Both the position numbers and the translations under genes were made by a program. Shown here piece by piece: positions 1-8,831 of a stretch of 64,000 bases of DNA. This DNA comes from Brevibacillus ruminantium (GTDB lineage: Bacteria > Bacillota > Bacilli > Brevibacillales > Brevibacillaceae), in NCBI RefSeq assembly GCF_023746555.1, contig NZ_CP098755.1, forward strand, positions 173,501 to 237,500, written 5' to 3'. Under the pieces are notes generated by a model. That model saw nothing but the letters and a program-made list of their open reading frames with translations, was not told the origin of the DNA and searched no databases. Numbering within the stretch: the first letter of the stretch is position 1; the number at the start of each line of letters is the position of its first letter.

Positions 1-1767
1 GTACTGACGGAGAATTTGAACAGCGCAACCTACCGCTATCAACATTATGCCAATTTGGTAAAGGTGGGCATCTCCGCACGCGAACAAAGCAGCTTGGATG
101 CAGCGCTGGCTGCTGCCGTATTCAATGTGTTGGGGGTCGGAACCAAGACAGCTGCTTCAATCGCCTATGCAGTACCTCAAGTGGGTTCTCCCTTTGCCAT
201 GACCTATGGCGGGGTGCAGATTGGAAATATGCTCAATGCTGCCTCCGGTGTATTGGAAATGGGGGCGACGATCTCTACTGCCATATCCCAGCAGACATTG
301 ACGATGGCTGGCTATGATCGCCGTCTGGAGGATTGGACGCTACAGGAAAAGCTGGCCTCCTACGAAATCAATCAGCTAAAAGAACAGATAAAAGCCAATG
401 AATTCAGACAAAAAATTGCCGAGCAATCGCTGACCATCCATCTGGAAAGCATCAAACAAAATGAAGCAACCGAGCTTTTCTACAAGGATAAATTCACCAA
501 TAAAGAGTTGTACCAGTGGCTGGCCAACCGATTATCGTCCGTCTATTTCCAGACGTATACACTCGCCTACGACCTGGCTTTGGCCGCGCAACGTTCCTAT
601 CAATTTGAATTCGATACGAATCGCAGCTTTATCAACTTTGGCTATTGGGATGATCGCTACAAGGGGCTTGGTGCCGCTGACGGGTTGCTGCTGGCATTGC
701 ATCAGATGGAAAATGCCTCGATCGAAGCGAATCGTCGACCGCTGGAAATCGAGAAAACCATCTCACTCTCCCAGCTCAATCCGAAAGCCCTGCTGGATTT
801 GAAGGAAAAAGGGGAGTGCCATTTTGAGTGGAGTGAGCGGCTCTTCGATTTTGACTTCCCTGGTCATTACGCTCGCAAGATCAAAAGTGTCAGTGTCTCC
901 ATTCCTGCTGTGGTCGGACCGTATCAGAATATCAAAGCCACACTTACGCAATTAAGCAACCATCTTGTGCTGAAATCTGACCAAAGCGGAGTGGATGCGA
1001 TCAACTTTCTGCTGGGAGGAAAAAAAGTACAGGAGCCTGGAGCTGATGTACTCCGCTCGAACTGGTGGTCCAATCAACAAGTGGTTTTGTCCCGCGGAGT
1101 GAATGACAATGGGCTATTTGAAATGAGCTCGAATGACAGCCGCTACCTGCCGTTTGAAGGAACCGGTGCAGTCTCGACCTGGAAGCTGAGCATGCCAAAA
1201 GCAACAAACCGGCTCAATTTTGACACGATCACAGATGTGATCTTTACCCTGCGCTATACCGCATATAACGGGGGAGAGCTGTTTGCCGAAAAAGTACGAA
1301 CCCTGCCCGCCATGCAGCCAGTTAGCGGTGTTGGTTATTTCAATTTGAGACAGATGTATGCGGAGAACTGGTTTGCATTTTTGCAGAACCACAGCTCTGC
1401 AGCGGTACAATCGCTTATCTTTGAAATTCCCAACTTTGTGCCGCCGCATATCGATGGTGCCAAGTGTACGGGTTTCTATATCAAGCTGGATACCGTGGGA
1501 AGTCAGCCGGGAAGCTATCTGACGCTTCAGCTAACCAACAGCCTGTCCATCGATGTTCAGCTTGGCGAGAACAATGACTTTGCGTACAGCTTTAAAGCAA
1601 ATGGCAAAGAACAGCCTGCCATCAGCAAAATACTCGGGGAAAGGAGGGGAGTGCATTTTCAATTGGCAGCAACACCGGAAGAATTGAAAGAAGGGCATTT
1701 TCTTGACCCGACCAAGCTCCAGAATATCCAGTTGATTTTGTATTATGACGGATCACTTTCTACCTAA
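1..1767 (+). CDS. Tc toxin TcA subunit, C-terminal part (runs off left edge)
   Basis: The frame is open from base 1, so the gene begins outside the window and only the last 588 residues are seen. They match the C-terminal, TcB-binding end of TcA subunits of insecticidal Tc toxins such as Photorhabdus TcdA. Family-typical blocks include FDFDFPGHYARKIKSVSVSIP, followed by VVGPYQNIKATLTQLSN and RYLPFEGTGAVSTWKLSMP. The first 150 visible residues are Ala-rich and helical, then a long charged helical stretch, as in the TcA channel and linker. TcA forms the pentameric pore that delivers the TcB-TcC cocoon. No TcB or TcC gene lies downstream in this window; they may be upstream. The next gene starts 20 bases later and is probably co-transcribed. 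The family assignment is firm; the insect target is unknown. Confidence 0.9.
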   Translation, partial: VLTENLNSATYRYQHYANLVKVGISAREQSSLDAALAAAVFNVLGVGTKTAASIAYAVPQVGSPFAMTYGGVQIGNMLNAASGVLEMGATISTAISQQTLTMAGYDRRLEDWTLQEKLASYEINQLKEQIKANEFRQKIAEQSLTIHLESIKQNEATELFYKDKFTNKELYQWLANRLSSVYFQTYTLAYDLALAAQRSYQFEFDTNRSFINFGYWDDRYKGLGAADGLLLALHQMENASIEANRRPLEIEKTISLSQLNPKALLDLKEKGECHFEWSERLFDFDFPGHYARKIKSVSVSIPAVVGPYQNIKATLTQLSNHLVLKSDQSGVDAINFLLGGKKVQEPGADVLRSNWWSNQQVVLSRGVNDNGLFEMSSNDSRYLPFEGTGAVSTWKLSMPKATNRLNFDTITDVIFTLRYTAYNGGELFAEKVRTLPAMQPVSGVGYFNLRQMYAENWFAFLQNHSSAAVQSLIFEIPNFVPPHIDGAKCTGFYIKLDTVGSQPGSYLTLQLTNSLSIDVQLGENNDFAYSFKANGKEQPAISKILGERRGVHFQLAATPEELKEGHFLDPTKLQNIQLILYYDGSLST

Positions 1768-1787
1768 AACGAAGGAGGAATCAAATC

Positions 1788-3488
1788 ATGCCAACTGCAC
1801 AATGTCTGAAAAATATTGCGGCTGAAACTCCCCCGTACAATATTCCATGCTCGGAGGCGTGGTGCTTGAAAACGTCTTATGCTCGTGGTGCGCATTGCAG
1901 TAAATTTAAAAAGGAAGAGATGATGGATCGGCCCGTTCTTACCTATGATGACACCGTCGGTGAATGTTATTGCTGCTGCTCCTGCTTTGCCCATGATACA
2001 CCGATTGAGGCGACACCAGGCGAGTATGTCCAGATTCAAAATATTTTAAGTGGCGACACGATTTTGGCTGCGGGGCGCGATTTACAGTGGAAACCAACCA
2101 AAGTGAAGCAGCGCACAGGATTTCAAGAATTGCACATGGTTCCCGGTATGTATTTTGTCAATTATGTCCTCCATGGGGAAACAGAGGAGCGCCATCTTAT
2201 TGTGACGCCTGATCATCTGTTTCTCATGCATGCTGACAGAACACTGAAGCGGGTACAGCATCTTATCCCTGGGGACAAACTGATGGGCAGCGATGGAAAT
2301 GCGGCTGTTGTCCAGTTTGTCACGGTCGGTGAATACCTGACTGCCATTCAAAGCATTGAAATGGACGCTCCGTATACGCACGACAACAATCTTGAAGGTC
2401 ATCTGCTTAACGCCAACGGAGTCGTCACAGCGGATTATGCGATTCAGGTGCAAAGTGAGACCTCCCTGATAAGCGATGAGCTTCATTATGCATTCGATGG
2501 AGCAACGGAGATCTATGATGCCGGAACTCCAGAATATCTGGCTGCTTTTCCTGTGGATGCGCTCAACGCTTTCCTGGAAGATGAAACACGCTGGCCCAAA
2601 GGCTTCCGTCCAAAAAACCGCAAGCTGATCAATATTCCGCGGCTTGCACACGGGTTCCTGAGTAAAAAGCAAGCACAGGATGTAAAGCATTACGGGGAGT
2701 TTCACCCGTACAATGTTTATGCCGGCCGCCACTCCCTGGAGTATCTCTTTAGGCTGAACCGCCTGTTATGTCCAGATGTCATCTGCTTATTGGATTGGAA
2801 TAATGAAGAACCGAATGCATACGCGTGGTCGGAAAATAGCCAAAAATACATTCTTTTCACAGGTGGTTTGGCTCGGCTAAAAAATCTTTACTTTGAAGGT
2901 TTGTCGTTAATTCTGGCAACACTGCAAGCCTATCATCAAGGCAAGCATTGTGTCGGGGAAGCAGATTATCAGGCGATTGAGAATCTCCGTGATACCTGGC
3001 ATGACCCGATTTTGGCGCCGCTTGTTCCCAAAGCGATCAAGCAAGTAAAAGCATTGTTTGATCTCGTTCAAGAGCAGCACGCGGAGGGGAATCCTGCCAA
3101 GGTGTGTGAACAGCCTTCGCTGGAATGCCGGATTGAAACCTACAGAGCTTCATTCAGCTTCCTTGATCTCCCGGCTTGCGCCACACCTAAAAATCCGTTC
3201 ATGCGTCTGGAAAAAGCCTATGCCAACATCAAGAATACAGAGGTTACGGTTTTATTCAGTGAAGCAATCGACCCTGCGACAGTCGGTGCTATTACCAACT
3301 ACCAGTTCACCCCTGAAGTAGAAGTGCTGGAGGCCGCTTTGGCAGAAGCGAATCCAAAGCAAGTGCTTCTCAAAGTGGAGGGTCTGTTGGGACAAAGCTT
3401 GTATATTTTATCCGTGAAAAATATCAAATCGATTTACGACGTACCGGTATCGGCTGGCAGTGATGCTGTGATTGTCCGCACACCGTAG
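1788..3488 (+). CDS. Hint-domain protein with degenerate metallopeptidase-like region and Ig-like C-terminus
   Basis: This 566-residue protein starts after a good AAGGAGG site. Residues 60-66 hold a Cys cluster (CYCCCSC). The last Cys begins a Hint (hedgehog/intein) module, CFAHDTPIEATPGEYVQI, which ends near residue 225 with HLLNANGVVTADYAIQ. Residues about 300-400 resemble a metallopeptidase-like domain seen in other Hint-linked proteins. The expected HExxH helix reads LILATLQAYHQG, so the zinc ligands are gone, although a CVGEADY motif like the usual CEGQADY is kept. Residues about 473-566 look like an SbsA-type Ig-like domain (VTVLFSEAIDPATVGAITNY). It may self-cleave at Cys66, but the usual C-terminal HN pair is absent. 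The first 59 residues contain four more Cys. Its role beside TcA is unknown; the domain calls are from pattern only. Confidence 0.72.
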   Translation: MPTAQCLKNIAAETPPYNIPCSEAWCLKTSYARGAHCSKFKKEEMMDRPVLTYDDTVGECYCCCSCFAHDTPIEATPGEYVQIQNILSGDTILAAGRDLQWKPTKVKQRTGFQELHMVPGMYFVNYVLHGETEERHLIVTPDHLFLMHADRTLKRVQHLIPGDKLMGSDGNAAVVQFVTVGEYLTAIQSIEMDAPYTHDNNLEGHLLNANGVVTADYAIQVQSETSLISDELHYAFDGATEIYDAGTPEYLAAFPVDALNAFLEDETRWPKGFRPKNRKLINIPRLAHGFLSKKQAQDVKHYGEFHPYNVYAGRHSLEYLFRLNRLLCPDVICLLDWNNEEPNAYAWSENSQKYILFTGGLARLKNLYFEGLSLILATLQAYHQGKHCVGEADYQAIENLRDTWHDPILAPLVPKAIKQVKALFDLVQEQHAEGNPAKVCEQPSLECRIETYRASFSFLDLPACATPKNPFMRLEKAYANIKNTEVTVLFSEAIDPATVGAITNYQFTPEVEVLEAALAEANPKQVLLKVEGLLGQSLYILSVKNIKSIYDVPVSAGSDAVIVRTP

Positions 3489-3519
3489 GAAAGGCGACTG
3501 CTTAGGGAGGGGTTTGTTG

Positions 3520-5091
3520 ATGAGTAACCATATAAATCATCTCCAATTATGGGAGCATCTGTGTCAGGAGCTGGGGGAACTGCTTGGGTTGGACCAGGCA
3601 GTCCCTTCAGATGTACTGCATCGTGCGCTCAAGGATGATCGATATGCGGGATATGTATGTACGTCAGCACAAAATCGGGATTTGTTGCGGGCACTAATCC
3701 AGGACCCGAAAAACCAGCCTTTTCTGCTGGCAGAAGATTTTTTTGCCGAGAAGACTCCTGAAAACAGCGAGCTGCTGGTCAATGCGCAGAAGCTGATGAT
3801 GAGTTTGAAGGAATATCTGCGCCAGCGACAATGGGAGGAAATAGACGGGCGGATGGCGCGGCTTTTGACAGAGGAGGACCCTGAAGGCAAGCCATGCAAA
3901 CCTTGCGCGGAGCTTCAGGTGACCAATTATCGTGAAGTCTACCTCGACCATTGTGCGACGACCTACGTTCGGCCAGAGGTGGGCAAATGGCTGAGTGAAT
4001 ATTACCTCAATCAATGGGGCTTCGCCAATCCCAGCAGCAACACGCTCGAAGGCAGGTACGCGAGTGATCAGATTGAGCGAGCGAGAAAGACGATTGCCGA
4101 TTGTCTGTCTGTTTCAGCGGAAGGGATTATTTTTACCGGGTCCGGTTCTGAGGCGAACAATTTGGCGATCAAAGGGATTGCGATGCAGCACTGGGCAGAG
4201 AGGGGACATCTGATTACCAGTAAAGTCGAGCATTCCGCTGTTTTGCAGGTGATGAACTATCTGGAAACCCTGGGTTTCTCCGTTACATATCTGGATGTTG
4301 ATAAAGAAGGCAGGGTTTCTGTGCAAGATGTCGAGAATGCGATTCGTCCCGATACGATTTTGGTTTCGATCATGGCAGCAAATAATGAAATTGGCACACT
4401 TAATCCCATTGGCGAAATCGGTCAGCTCTGCAAAGCGAGGGGTATCCCGTTTATGGTCGATGCCATTCAAGCATTTGGCCGTATCCCGCTTCATCCCGAG
4501 GAGATGGGGATTTCCTTGCTCAGCTTTTCTGGTCACAAAATGTACGCGCCAAAAGGAGTGGGCGGCCTTTATGTCGGGGAAGGAATTCCTTTGCAGCCAC
4601 TGATTCATGGAGGCGGACAAGAACGGGAGCTACGGGCAGGAACAGAAAATGTCGCTTCCATCGTGGCGATGGGGAAAGCGGCGGAGTTGATGCATCGGGA
4701 AATGGAGCAGGAAACAGAGCGTTTACTTGCCCTGCGTGATCGATTCCTCACAGAGCTTGGAAAGATAGAGGACGACTTTGTCATTAACGGCTCATTAGAG
4801 TACCGCGCCCCGCATAATCTGAGTATTGGCTTTGCGCATGTAGACAGCGGCGCACTTTTGCGTAGTCTCAATCGCATCGGGATCAGCACTTCGATCAGCT
4901 CAGCCTGCCACTCCAGACGGACAAAAACATCCCATGTCCTGGAAGCCATCGGTGCCGATACCGAGAAATATGCGACCATTCGTTTTAGCTTTGGATTACA
5001 GACAAGGGAGGAAGATCTGTTGTACCTTTTCCAGTACCTCCCGCGAATTTTGGAGCTTCTACGAGAAGAAGAAATAATAAACATTGAGTAA
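3520..5091 (+). CDS. Cysteine desulfurase (NifS/IscS-like) with extra N-terminal domain
   Basis: This is a PLP enzyme of 523 residues. The ATG at 3520 follows AGGGAGGGG; an upstream in-frame GTG at 3472 overlaps the preceding gene and is less likely. Residues 140-520 form the aminotransferase class V fold with YLDHCATTYVRPEV, a GSGSEANNLAIKG block, the PLP lysine in SFSGHKMYAPKGVGG (Lys340), the HGGGQERELRAGTEN signature and the catalytic Cys463 in SSACHSRRTKTSHVLEA. These support sulfur abstraction from cysteine. Residues 1-139 are not found in ordinary NifS proteins; they are helical and carry a CxxC pair (Cys126, Cys129). No IscU, SufU or ThiI partner is adjacent. Its place directly after the Cys-rich Hint protein suggests a dedicated sulfur-transfer job, which is inference. 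Confidence 0.88.
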   Translation: MSNHINHLQLWEHLCQELGELLGLDQAVPSDVLHRALKDDRYAGYVCTSAQNRDLLRALIQDPKNQPFLLAEDFFAEKTPENSELLVNAQKLMMSLKEYLRQRQWEEIDGRMARLLTEEDPEGKPCKPCAELQVTNYREVYLDHCATTYVRPEVGKWLSEYYLNQWGFANPSSNTLEGRYASDQIERARKTIADCLSVSAEGIIFTGSGSEANNLAIKGIAMQHWAERGHLITSKVEHSAVLQVMNYLETLGFSVTYLDVDKEGRVSVQDVENAIRPDTILVSIMAANNEIGTLNPIGEIGQLCKARGIPFMVDAIQAFGRIPLHPEEMGISLLSFSGHKMYAPKGVGGLYVGEGIPLQPLIHGGGQERELRAGTENVASIVAMGKAAELMHREMEQETERLLALRDRFLTELGKIEDDFVINGSLEYRAPHNLSIGFAHVDSGALLRSLNRIGISTSISSACHSRRTKTSHVLEAIGADTEKYATIRFSFGLQTREEDLLYLFQYLPRILELLREEEIINIE

Positions 5092-5129
5092 AATAATCAT
5101 ATGAGTGTATAAGTTGCCCGCCCAAAGGT

Positions 5130-5186
5130 AACGGAGTTGTCTCCTGGAGATTTCTATGCAAAGGGATAACTCCGTTTTCGTTTTTT
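5130..5186 (+). terminator. Rho-independent terminator after the desulfurase gene
   Basis: A 12-bp stem (AACGGAGTTGTC paired with GATAACTCCGTT) is followed by TTTTCGTTTTTT. It closes the Tc/Hint/desulfurase unit and may also serve the convergent WG-repeat gene. Confidence 0.85.
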
Positions 5187-5205
5187 AAGGAAAAGGGGTT
5201 TCTTG

Positions 5206-6270
5206 CTAGGGCCAAATGAATCGACCGGTATGGTCGATATAGTGCCACTTCGCATTTACTTTCACCTGTGCCAGGCCATTTTGAAAGTCGTAAGCGAAAT
5301 CAAACTGAGGGGGAATTATGATTTCCCCAAGCGGGTTGATAAACCCCCACTTGTCGTTGGCCTGTACGGCAGCCAATCCTTCGGAAAAGGAGTGCACCTG
5401 AGTAAAGCGTGAGGGAATCGTTCGTTTTCCCTCCTGGTCTATAAACCCCCATTTTTGTCCGACCTTTACCCCAGCCAAGCCTTCTGAAAAACCCAAAGCA
5501 GAATCGTAGACGGGCGTGATTCTCATGGTACCCTGCTTATCGATAAATCCCCATTTCCCGTTCAGCTGCACAGCCGCTAATCCCTGCCGAAAGGACTCCA
5601 CAGCATGGAAGGAAGGGGGGATGACCACCTTTCCGCTTTTGTCCAAAAAACCGTATTGATTCGCTGTTTTTATAAAAGCCAGTCCTTCGGAGTAATCACC
5701 CAGGTCTTCTACATGTGAAAACGGAATATCGAAAGCCGGTACTCCGGCTTGGTTGATAAAATAGAAGGAGGAGTTGTCATAGACGGCAGCCAATCCCTCA
5801 TGGAAGCTTTGTACAAATGAAAAGCGCGGGTGTATTACGACTTTGCCCTCACGATTAATATACCCCCATCCTTCTCCGCTGGGAAAACGTACAGCAGCCA
5901 GCCCCTCCGAAAAATCCAATGCATCTGTATATTGAAAATCAATTTGAACGGTTCCTTGTTTATCGATGTATCCCAGCTTCCTATCCTCATTTTCTACAAT
6001 GGCGAGTCCTTCTGAAAAGGTATAACCCTGGGAAAAGGTTGGGGGGATCACCATCTGTCCATCTTGGCCAATATATCCCGTGCGTTCTTGAACCCTAACA
6101 GGGAAAAGTGCTTGAGATAAGCTAGTTGATGCATCCTGCTTGATTGGCCTGGTAAAAGCCGAATCTCCCGTCATATGATCCTCGATTCTCGACTGTCGAT
6201 TTTGTGATGAGCATCCAACGAAAATGGTCAGTAGTAGCATTCCCACGGTACATGTCCGAAAAAGATTCAC
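5206..6270 (-). CDS. WG-repeat lipoprotein
   Basis: A 354-residue exported protein with a GTG start 10 bases after GGAGG. The N-terminus MNLFRTCTVGMLLLTIFVGC is a lipoprotein signal with the lipobox Cys at residue 20. The rest is about nine WG (KWG) repeats of roughly 33 residues, each with a core like GFIDKQGTMRITPVY or GYINREGKVVIHPRF followed by FSEGLAAV. Such repeats form beta-rich surface domains and are common in Firmicutes lipoproteins; no enzymatic role is known. It converges on the desulfurase gene and shares no obvious function with it. Confidence 0.85.
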   Translation of the reverse strand: MNLFRTCTVGMLLLTIFVGCSSQNRQSRIEDHMTGDSAFTRPIKQDASTSLSQALFPVRVQERTGYIGQDGQMVIPPTFSQGYTFSEGLAIVENEDRKLGYIDKQGTVQIDFQYTDALDFSEGLAAVRFPSGEGWGYINREGKVVIHPRFSFVQSFHEGLAAVYDNSSFYFINQAGVPAFDIPFSHVEDLGDYSEGLAFIKTANQYGFLDKSGKVVIPPSFHAVESFRQGLAAVQLNGKWGFIDKQGTMRITPVYDSALGFSEGLAGVKVGQKWGFIDQEGKRTIPSRFTQVHSFSEGLAAVQANDKWGFINPLGEIIIPPQFDFAYDFQNGLAQVKVNAKWHYIDHTGRFIWP

Positions 6271-6537
6271 AACAAATCAACCTCCAGAACAGAAAAAGAA
6301 ATATCATTTATCCGTACGATTATGAAATGAAAAAGGTCGTCACAAAAAATGGATTGGCTTGCTGTTGATGATCATGTCGAAATCATAAGATGCCCTGGAC
6401 ATTGGAGAGTAAATCCAAGGTGCAGGGTATTTTTCCCAGTAAATCTACATAACCAATTTACATCAATAAGAAGACAAGATAAAACAGAGTTTGGCTTCTT
6501 GAGATTTTTGCCGAATCATAGTACGATGAAGATTAGT
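6271..6537. other. Intergenic region between WG-repeat gene and znuC
   Basis: This AT-rich divergent region should hold the promoters for the WG-repeat gene and the zinc operon. A plus-strand open frame crosses it (6349-6612) but has no ribosome site and no recognisable product, so it is not called. Apart from the Zur-like palindrome listed separately, nothing else is recognised. Confidence 0.5.
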
Positions 6538-6558
6538 AAATCAGAACTAATCCGATTT
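6538..6558. promoter_or_regulatory. Candidate Zur box upstream of znuC
   Basis: A 21-bp imperfect palindrome with arms AAATC and GATTT matches the Bacillus Zur consensus (AAATCGTAAT, one free base, ATTACGATTT) at about 16 positions. It ends 20 bases before the znuC start, just ahead of the ribosome site. With zur encoded in the same operon, zinc-dependent autoregulation is expected. Confidence 0.6.
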
Positions 6559-6578
6559 GAAGGAAGAAGGATGGCGTC

Positions 6579-7349
6579 ATGGAACGGACACATCAAACGG
6601 ATACTGTCGTGAAGCTCACCTCGGTATTCTTTCAATATGAACAGAAAACAGTGCTGGAAGACATCAATTTCTGTTTGGACCGAGGCGATTTCGTCGGGAT
6701 TGTGGGACCGAATGGCTCGGGCAAATCGACGTTGATGAAGCTGCTCTTAGGGCTGCTGCCTGCGACCAAGGGGACGGTCGAGCTGTTCGGACAGCCTTTG
6801 ACCAAGTTCCGCGACTGGAGTAAAATCGGCTATGTCGCCCAGCAGGTAGCGCATGGTGCGGGTGGATTTCCCGCTACAGTCAGGGAAGTAGTCGCCTCCG
6901 GGCTTGTCGGCAAGGTGGGGCTGTTCCGCCGCCTGAACGGTAAGCATCACCAGCAAGTAAAAGATGTGGTGGAGCGCGTCGGACTTACGGAAAAGCTGGA
7001 TGAGCGGATCGGCAATCTGTCGGGAGGACAGCTTCAACGGGTCTTTATCGCGCGGGCATTGGTAGCGGAGCCGGAGCTGTTGATTCTCGATGAGCCGACG
7101 GTTGGTGTCGATCAGGAATCGATCGAACAATTTTACGAGCTGCTGCGCTCGCTAAAAGAGGACAGCGGCATGACGATGATGATTGTCAGCCATGATGTAG
7201 GCGTGATGACGCAGTGGGTCAACAAAGTGGCCTGCCTGCAGCGAAAGCTTCACTTCCACGGGACGGCTCATGACTTTACACATAACCACGAAAAAATCCT
7301 GCAGGATATGTACGGTGATTCCATCAAAATGCTGGCTCACCATCACTGA
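6579..7349 (+). CDS. znuC: Zinc ABC transporter ATP-binding protein
   Basis: A 256-residue ABC ATPase powering metal import. It shows Walker A GPNGSGKST, signature LSGGQ, Walker B LLILDEP and an H-loop SHD. The ATG at 6579 sits 8 bases after AGGAAGAAGG; an ATG at 6571 is in another frame. The sequence is typical of ZnuC/AdcC, with a short C-terminal His pair. It heads an operon with znuB and zur, which together with the Zur-like box points to zinc rather than manganese. The binding protein gene znuA is not in this cluster and must lie elsewhere. Confidence 0.92.
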   Translation: MERTHQTDTVVKLTSVFFQYEQKTVLEDINFCLDRGDFVGIVGPNGSGKSTLMKLLLGLLPATKGTVELFGQPLTKFRDWSKIGYVAQQVAHGAGGFPATVREVVASGLVGKVGLFRRLNGKHHQQVKDVVERVGLTEKLDERIGNLSGGQLQRVFIARALVAEPELLILDEPTVGVDQESIEQFYELLRSLKEDSGMTMMIVSHDVGVMTQWVNKVACLQRKLHFHGTAHDFTHNHEKILQDMYGDSIKMLAHHH

Positions 7350-7378
7350 TCTATGGAACGGAAAGAAGGAGTATAACC

Positions 7379-8218
7379 ATGCTGGCTGACTGGTGGCAGT
7401 ATGACTTTTTACGATATACGTTGTTTTCCGGCATCATTATTGGCCTAATCTGTCCCATTCTGGGGACCTTTTTGATCGTACGCCGCCTGTCGATGATGGC
7501 GGATGGCCTCTCGCATGTGACTCTTTCCGGTGTAGCGGCGGGGATGCTGTTATCCAAAAAGGTGGCGCTTTTTCAAGCCGTCAATCCGCTCTTTTTCGGC
7601 ATGCTGTTTTCTGTCGTCGGCTCGCTGTTTATTGAGCGGCTGCGCAAGGTATACAAATCGTACCAGGATTTGGCAATTCCTATTATTCTCTCCACGGGAC
7701 TGGGCCTGTTTACCGTTCTGATCAGTATTGCCAAGGGCTTTAATACAGACTTGTATTCGTATCTTTTCGGGAAGATCGTGACCGTGAGCAAAGATGATCT
7801 CTACGCACTGTTGGGCGTGGCCGCGGTTGTACTGGGGACGGTATTTCTGATTTACAAAGAGCTGTTTGCGGTTTCCTTTGACGAGGAGTTTGCCCGCGTC
7901 TCCGGTGTGGCTCGCCGCTCGATCAATCTGTGGTTCATGATTCTGGTGGCTCTGACAATTGCGGCATCGATGCGGATTGTCGGCGTGCTGCTGATCTCGG
8001 CGCTGATTACCCTGCCGGTAGCCGCCAGCCTGCAGATTGCCAAAAGCTTTCGGCAAACCATACTTTATGCGATTCTCTTTGCGGAAATCTCTGTGCTCAG
8101 CGGGCTTTATTTTGCCTACCTGCTGGACTGGGCTTCCGGTGGTACAATAGTCTTGGTAGCAGTGTTTATCTTGTTGCTGGTTCTGGGGATGAAAAAAATC
8201 AAAGCAGCTTTGCGCTAG
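7379..8218 (+). CDS. znuB: Zinc ABC transporter permease
   Basis: A 279-residue integral membrane protein of the ABC-3 metal permease family. About eight hydrophobic helices are visible, with the family block SGVARRSINLWFMILVALTI and VGVLLISALITLPVAASLQI. It begins 29 bases after znuC with AAGAAGGAG as ribosome site. It forms the membrane channel driven by the ZnuC subunits. The distinction from manganese permeases rests on the neighbouring zur gene. Confidence 0.9.
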   Translation: MLADWWQYDFLRYTLFSGIIIGLICPILGTFLIVRRLSMMADGLSHVTLSGVAAGMLLSKKVALFQAVNPLFFGMLFSVVGSLFIERLRKVYKSYQDLAIPIILSTGLGLFTVLISIAKGFNTDLYSYLFGKIVTVSKDDLYALLGVAAVVLGTVFLIYKELFAVSFDEEFARVSGVARRSINLWFMILVALTIAASMRIVGVLLISALITLPVAASLQIAKSFRQTILYAILFAEISVLSGLYFAYLLDWASGGTIVLVAVFILLLVLGMKKIKAALR

Positions 8219-8249
8219 CATGCGATGATGGCGGGAAGGAGCATGAACG

Positions 8250-8687
8250 ATGAAGGTAGAAGAAGCGTTGCAGATATTGAAGGACAAGGGATATAAATAT
8301 ACAGGGAAACGGGAAAAGCTGATCCGCATTTGTGCGGCGGAAAAACGGTACCTGTCAGCCAAGGATATCATGGAGCGGATCAAGATCGACTACCCCAATC
8401 TCAGCTTTGACACGGTTTATCGCAACATCTCCACATTTGTAGAATTAGGCATCCTGGAAGAAACAGAGCTGGATGGAGAGGGGAAATTTAGGCTGGCCTG
8501 TTCGGCAGACGGTCATCACCATCACCATGTCATCTGTACCGAATGCGGCAAGACCTCGTCCCTCCCCGGATGTCCGATGAACATCATGTCGGCGATCCCG
8601 AAAGACTTTGAGGTAACCGGACATAAATTCGAGGTGTACGGCACCTGCTCGGATTGTGCATCAATGGGCGCAGCGTCGCACCGATAG
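8250..8687 (+). CDS. zur: Zinc uptake regulator, Fur family
   Basis: A 145-residue Fur-family repressor with an N-terminal winged helix (TGKREKLIRICAAEKRYLSA, then FDTVYRNISTFVELGILEE) and a C-terminal metal domain with a His run (GHHHHHVICTEC) and two CxxC pairs (CTEC near residue 97, CSDC near 135) for structural zinc. It ends the znuCB-zur operon, which makes Zur more likely than Fur or PerR. It would repress zinc uptake when zinc is ample. Confidence 0.9.
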   Translation: MKVEEALQILKDKGYKYTGKREKLIRICAAEKRYLSAKDIMERIKIDYPNLSFDTVYRNISTFVELGILEETELDGEGKFRLACSADGHHHHHVICTECGKTSSLPGCPMNIMSAIPKDFEVTGHKFEVYGTCSDCASMGAASHR

Positions 8688-8701
8688 CATTGAGCAAAGA
8701 G

Positions 8702-8756
8702 AAAGCCCTTCCCAGGCGAGATTTTTTTCGCTTGCAGGAGGGGCTTTTCGATTTTC
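8702..8756 (+). terminator. Terminator of the zinc operon
   Basis: Stem AAAGCCCTTCC with GGAGGGGCTTT around an AT-rich loop, followed by TTCGATTTTC. It lies right after zur. Confidence 0.75.
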
Positions 8757-8831
8757 TTACATTACATACATAAATATTGACAAAGTTTTAAAATAGAATA
8801 TAATAAATGGAAAAAGAAGGAGGAATGCGGC

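Noticed and set aside
6349..6612. Open frame of 87 codons before znuC
   Set aside because: No ribosome site, no recognisable product, and it overlaps the Zur-like box and the znuC start.
7550..8383. Minus-strand frame opposite znuB and zur
   Set aside because: Shadow of two well-supported genes, Gln/His-rich low-complexity product.
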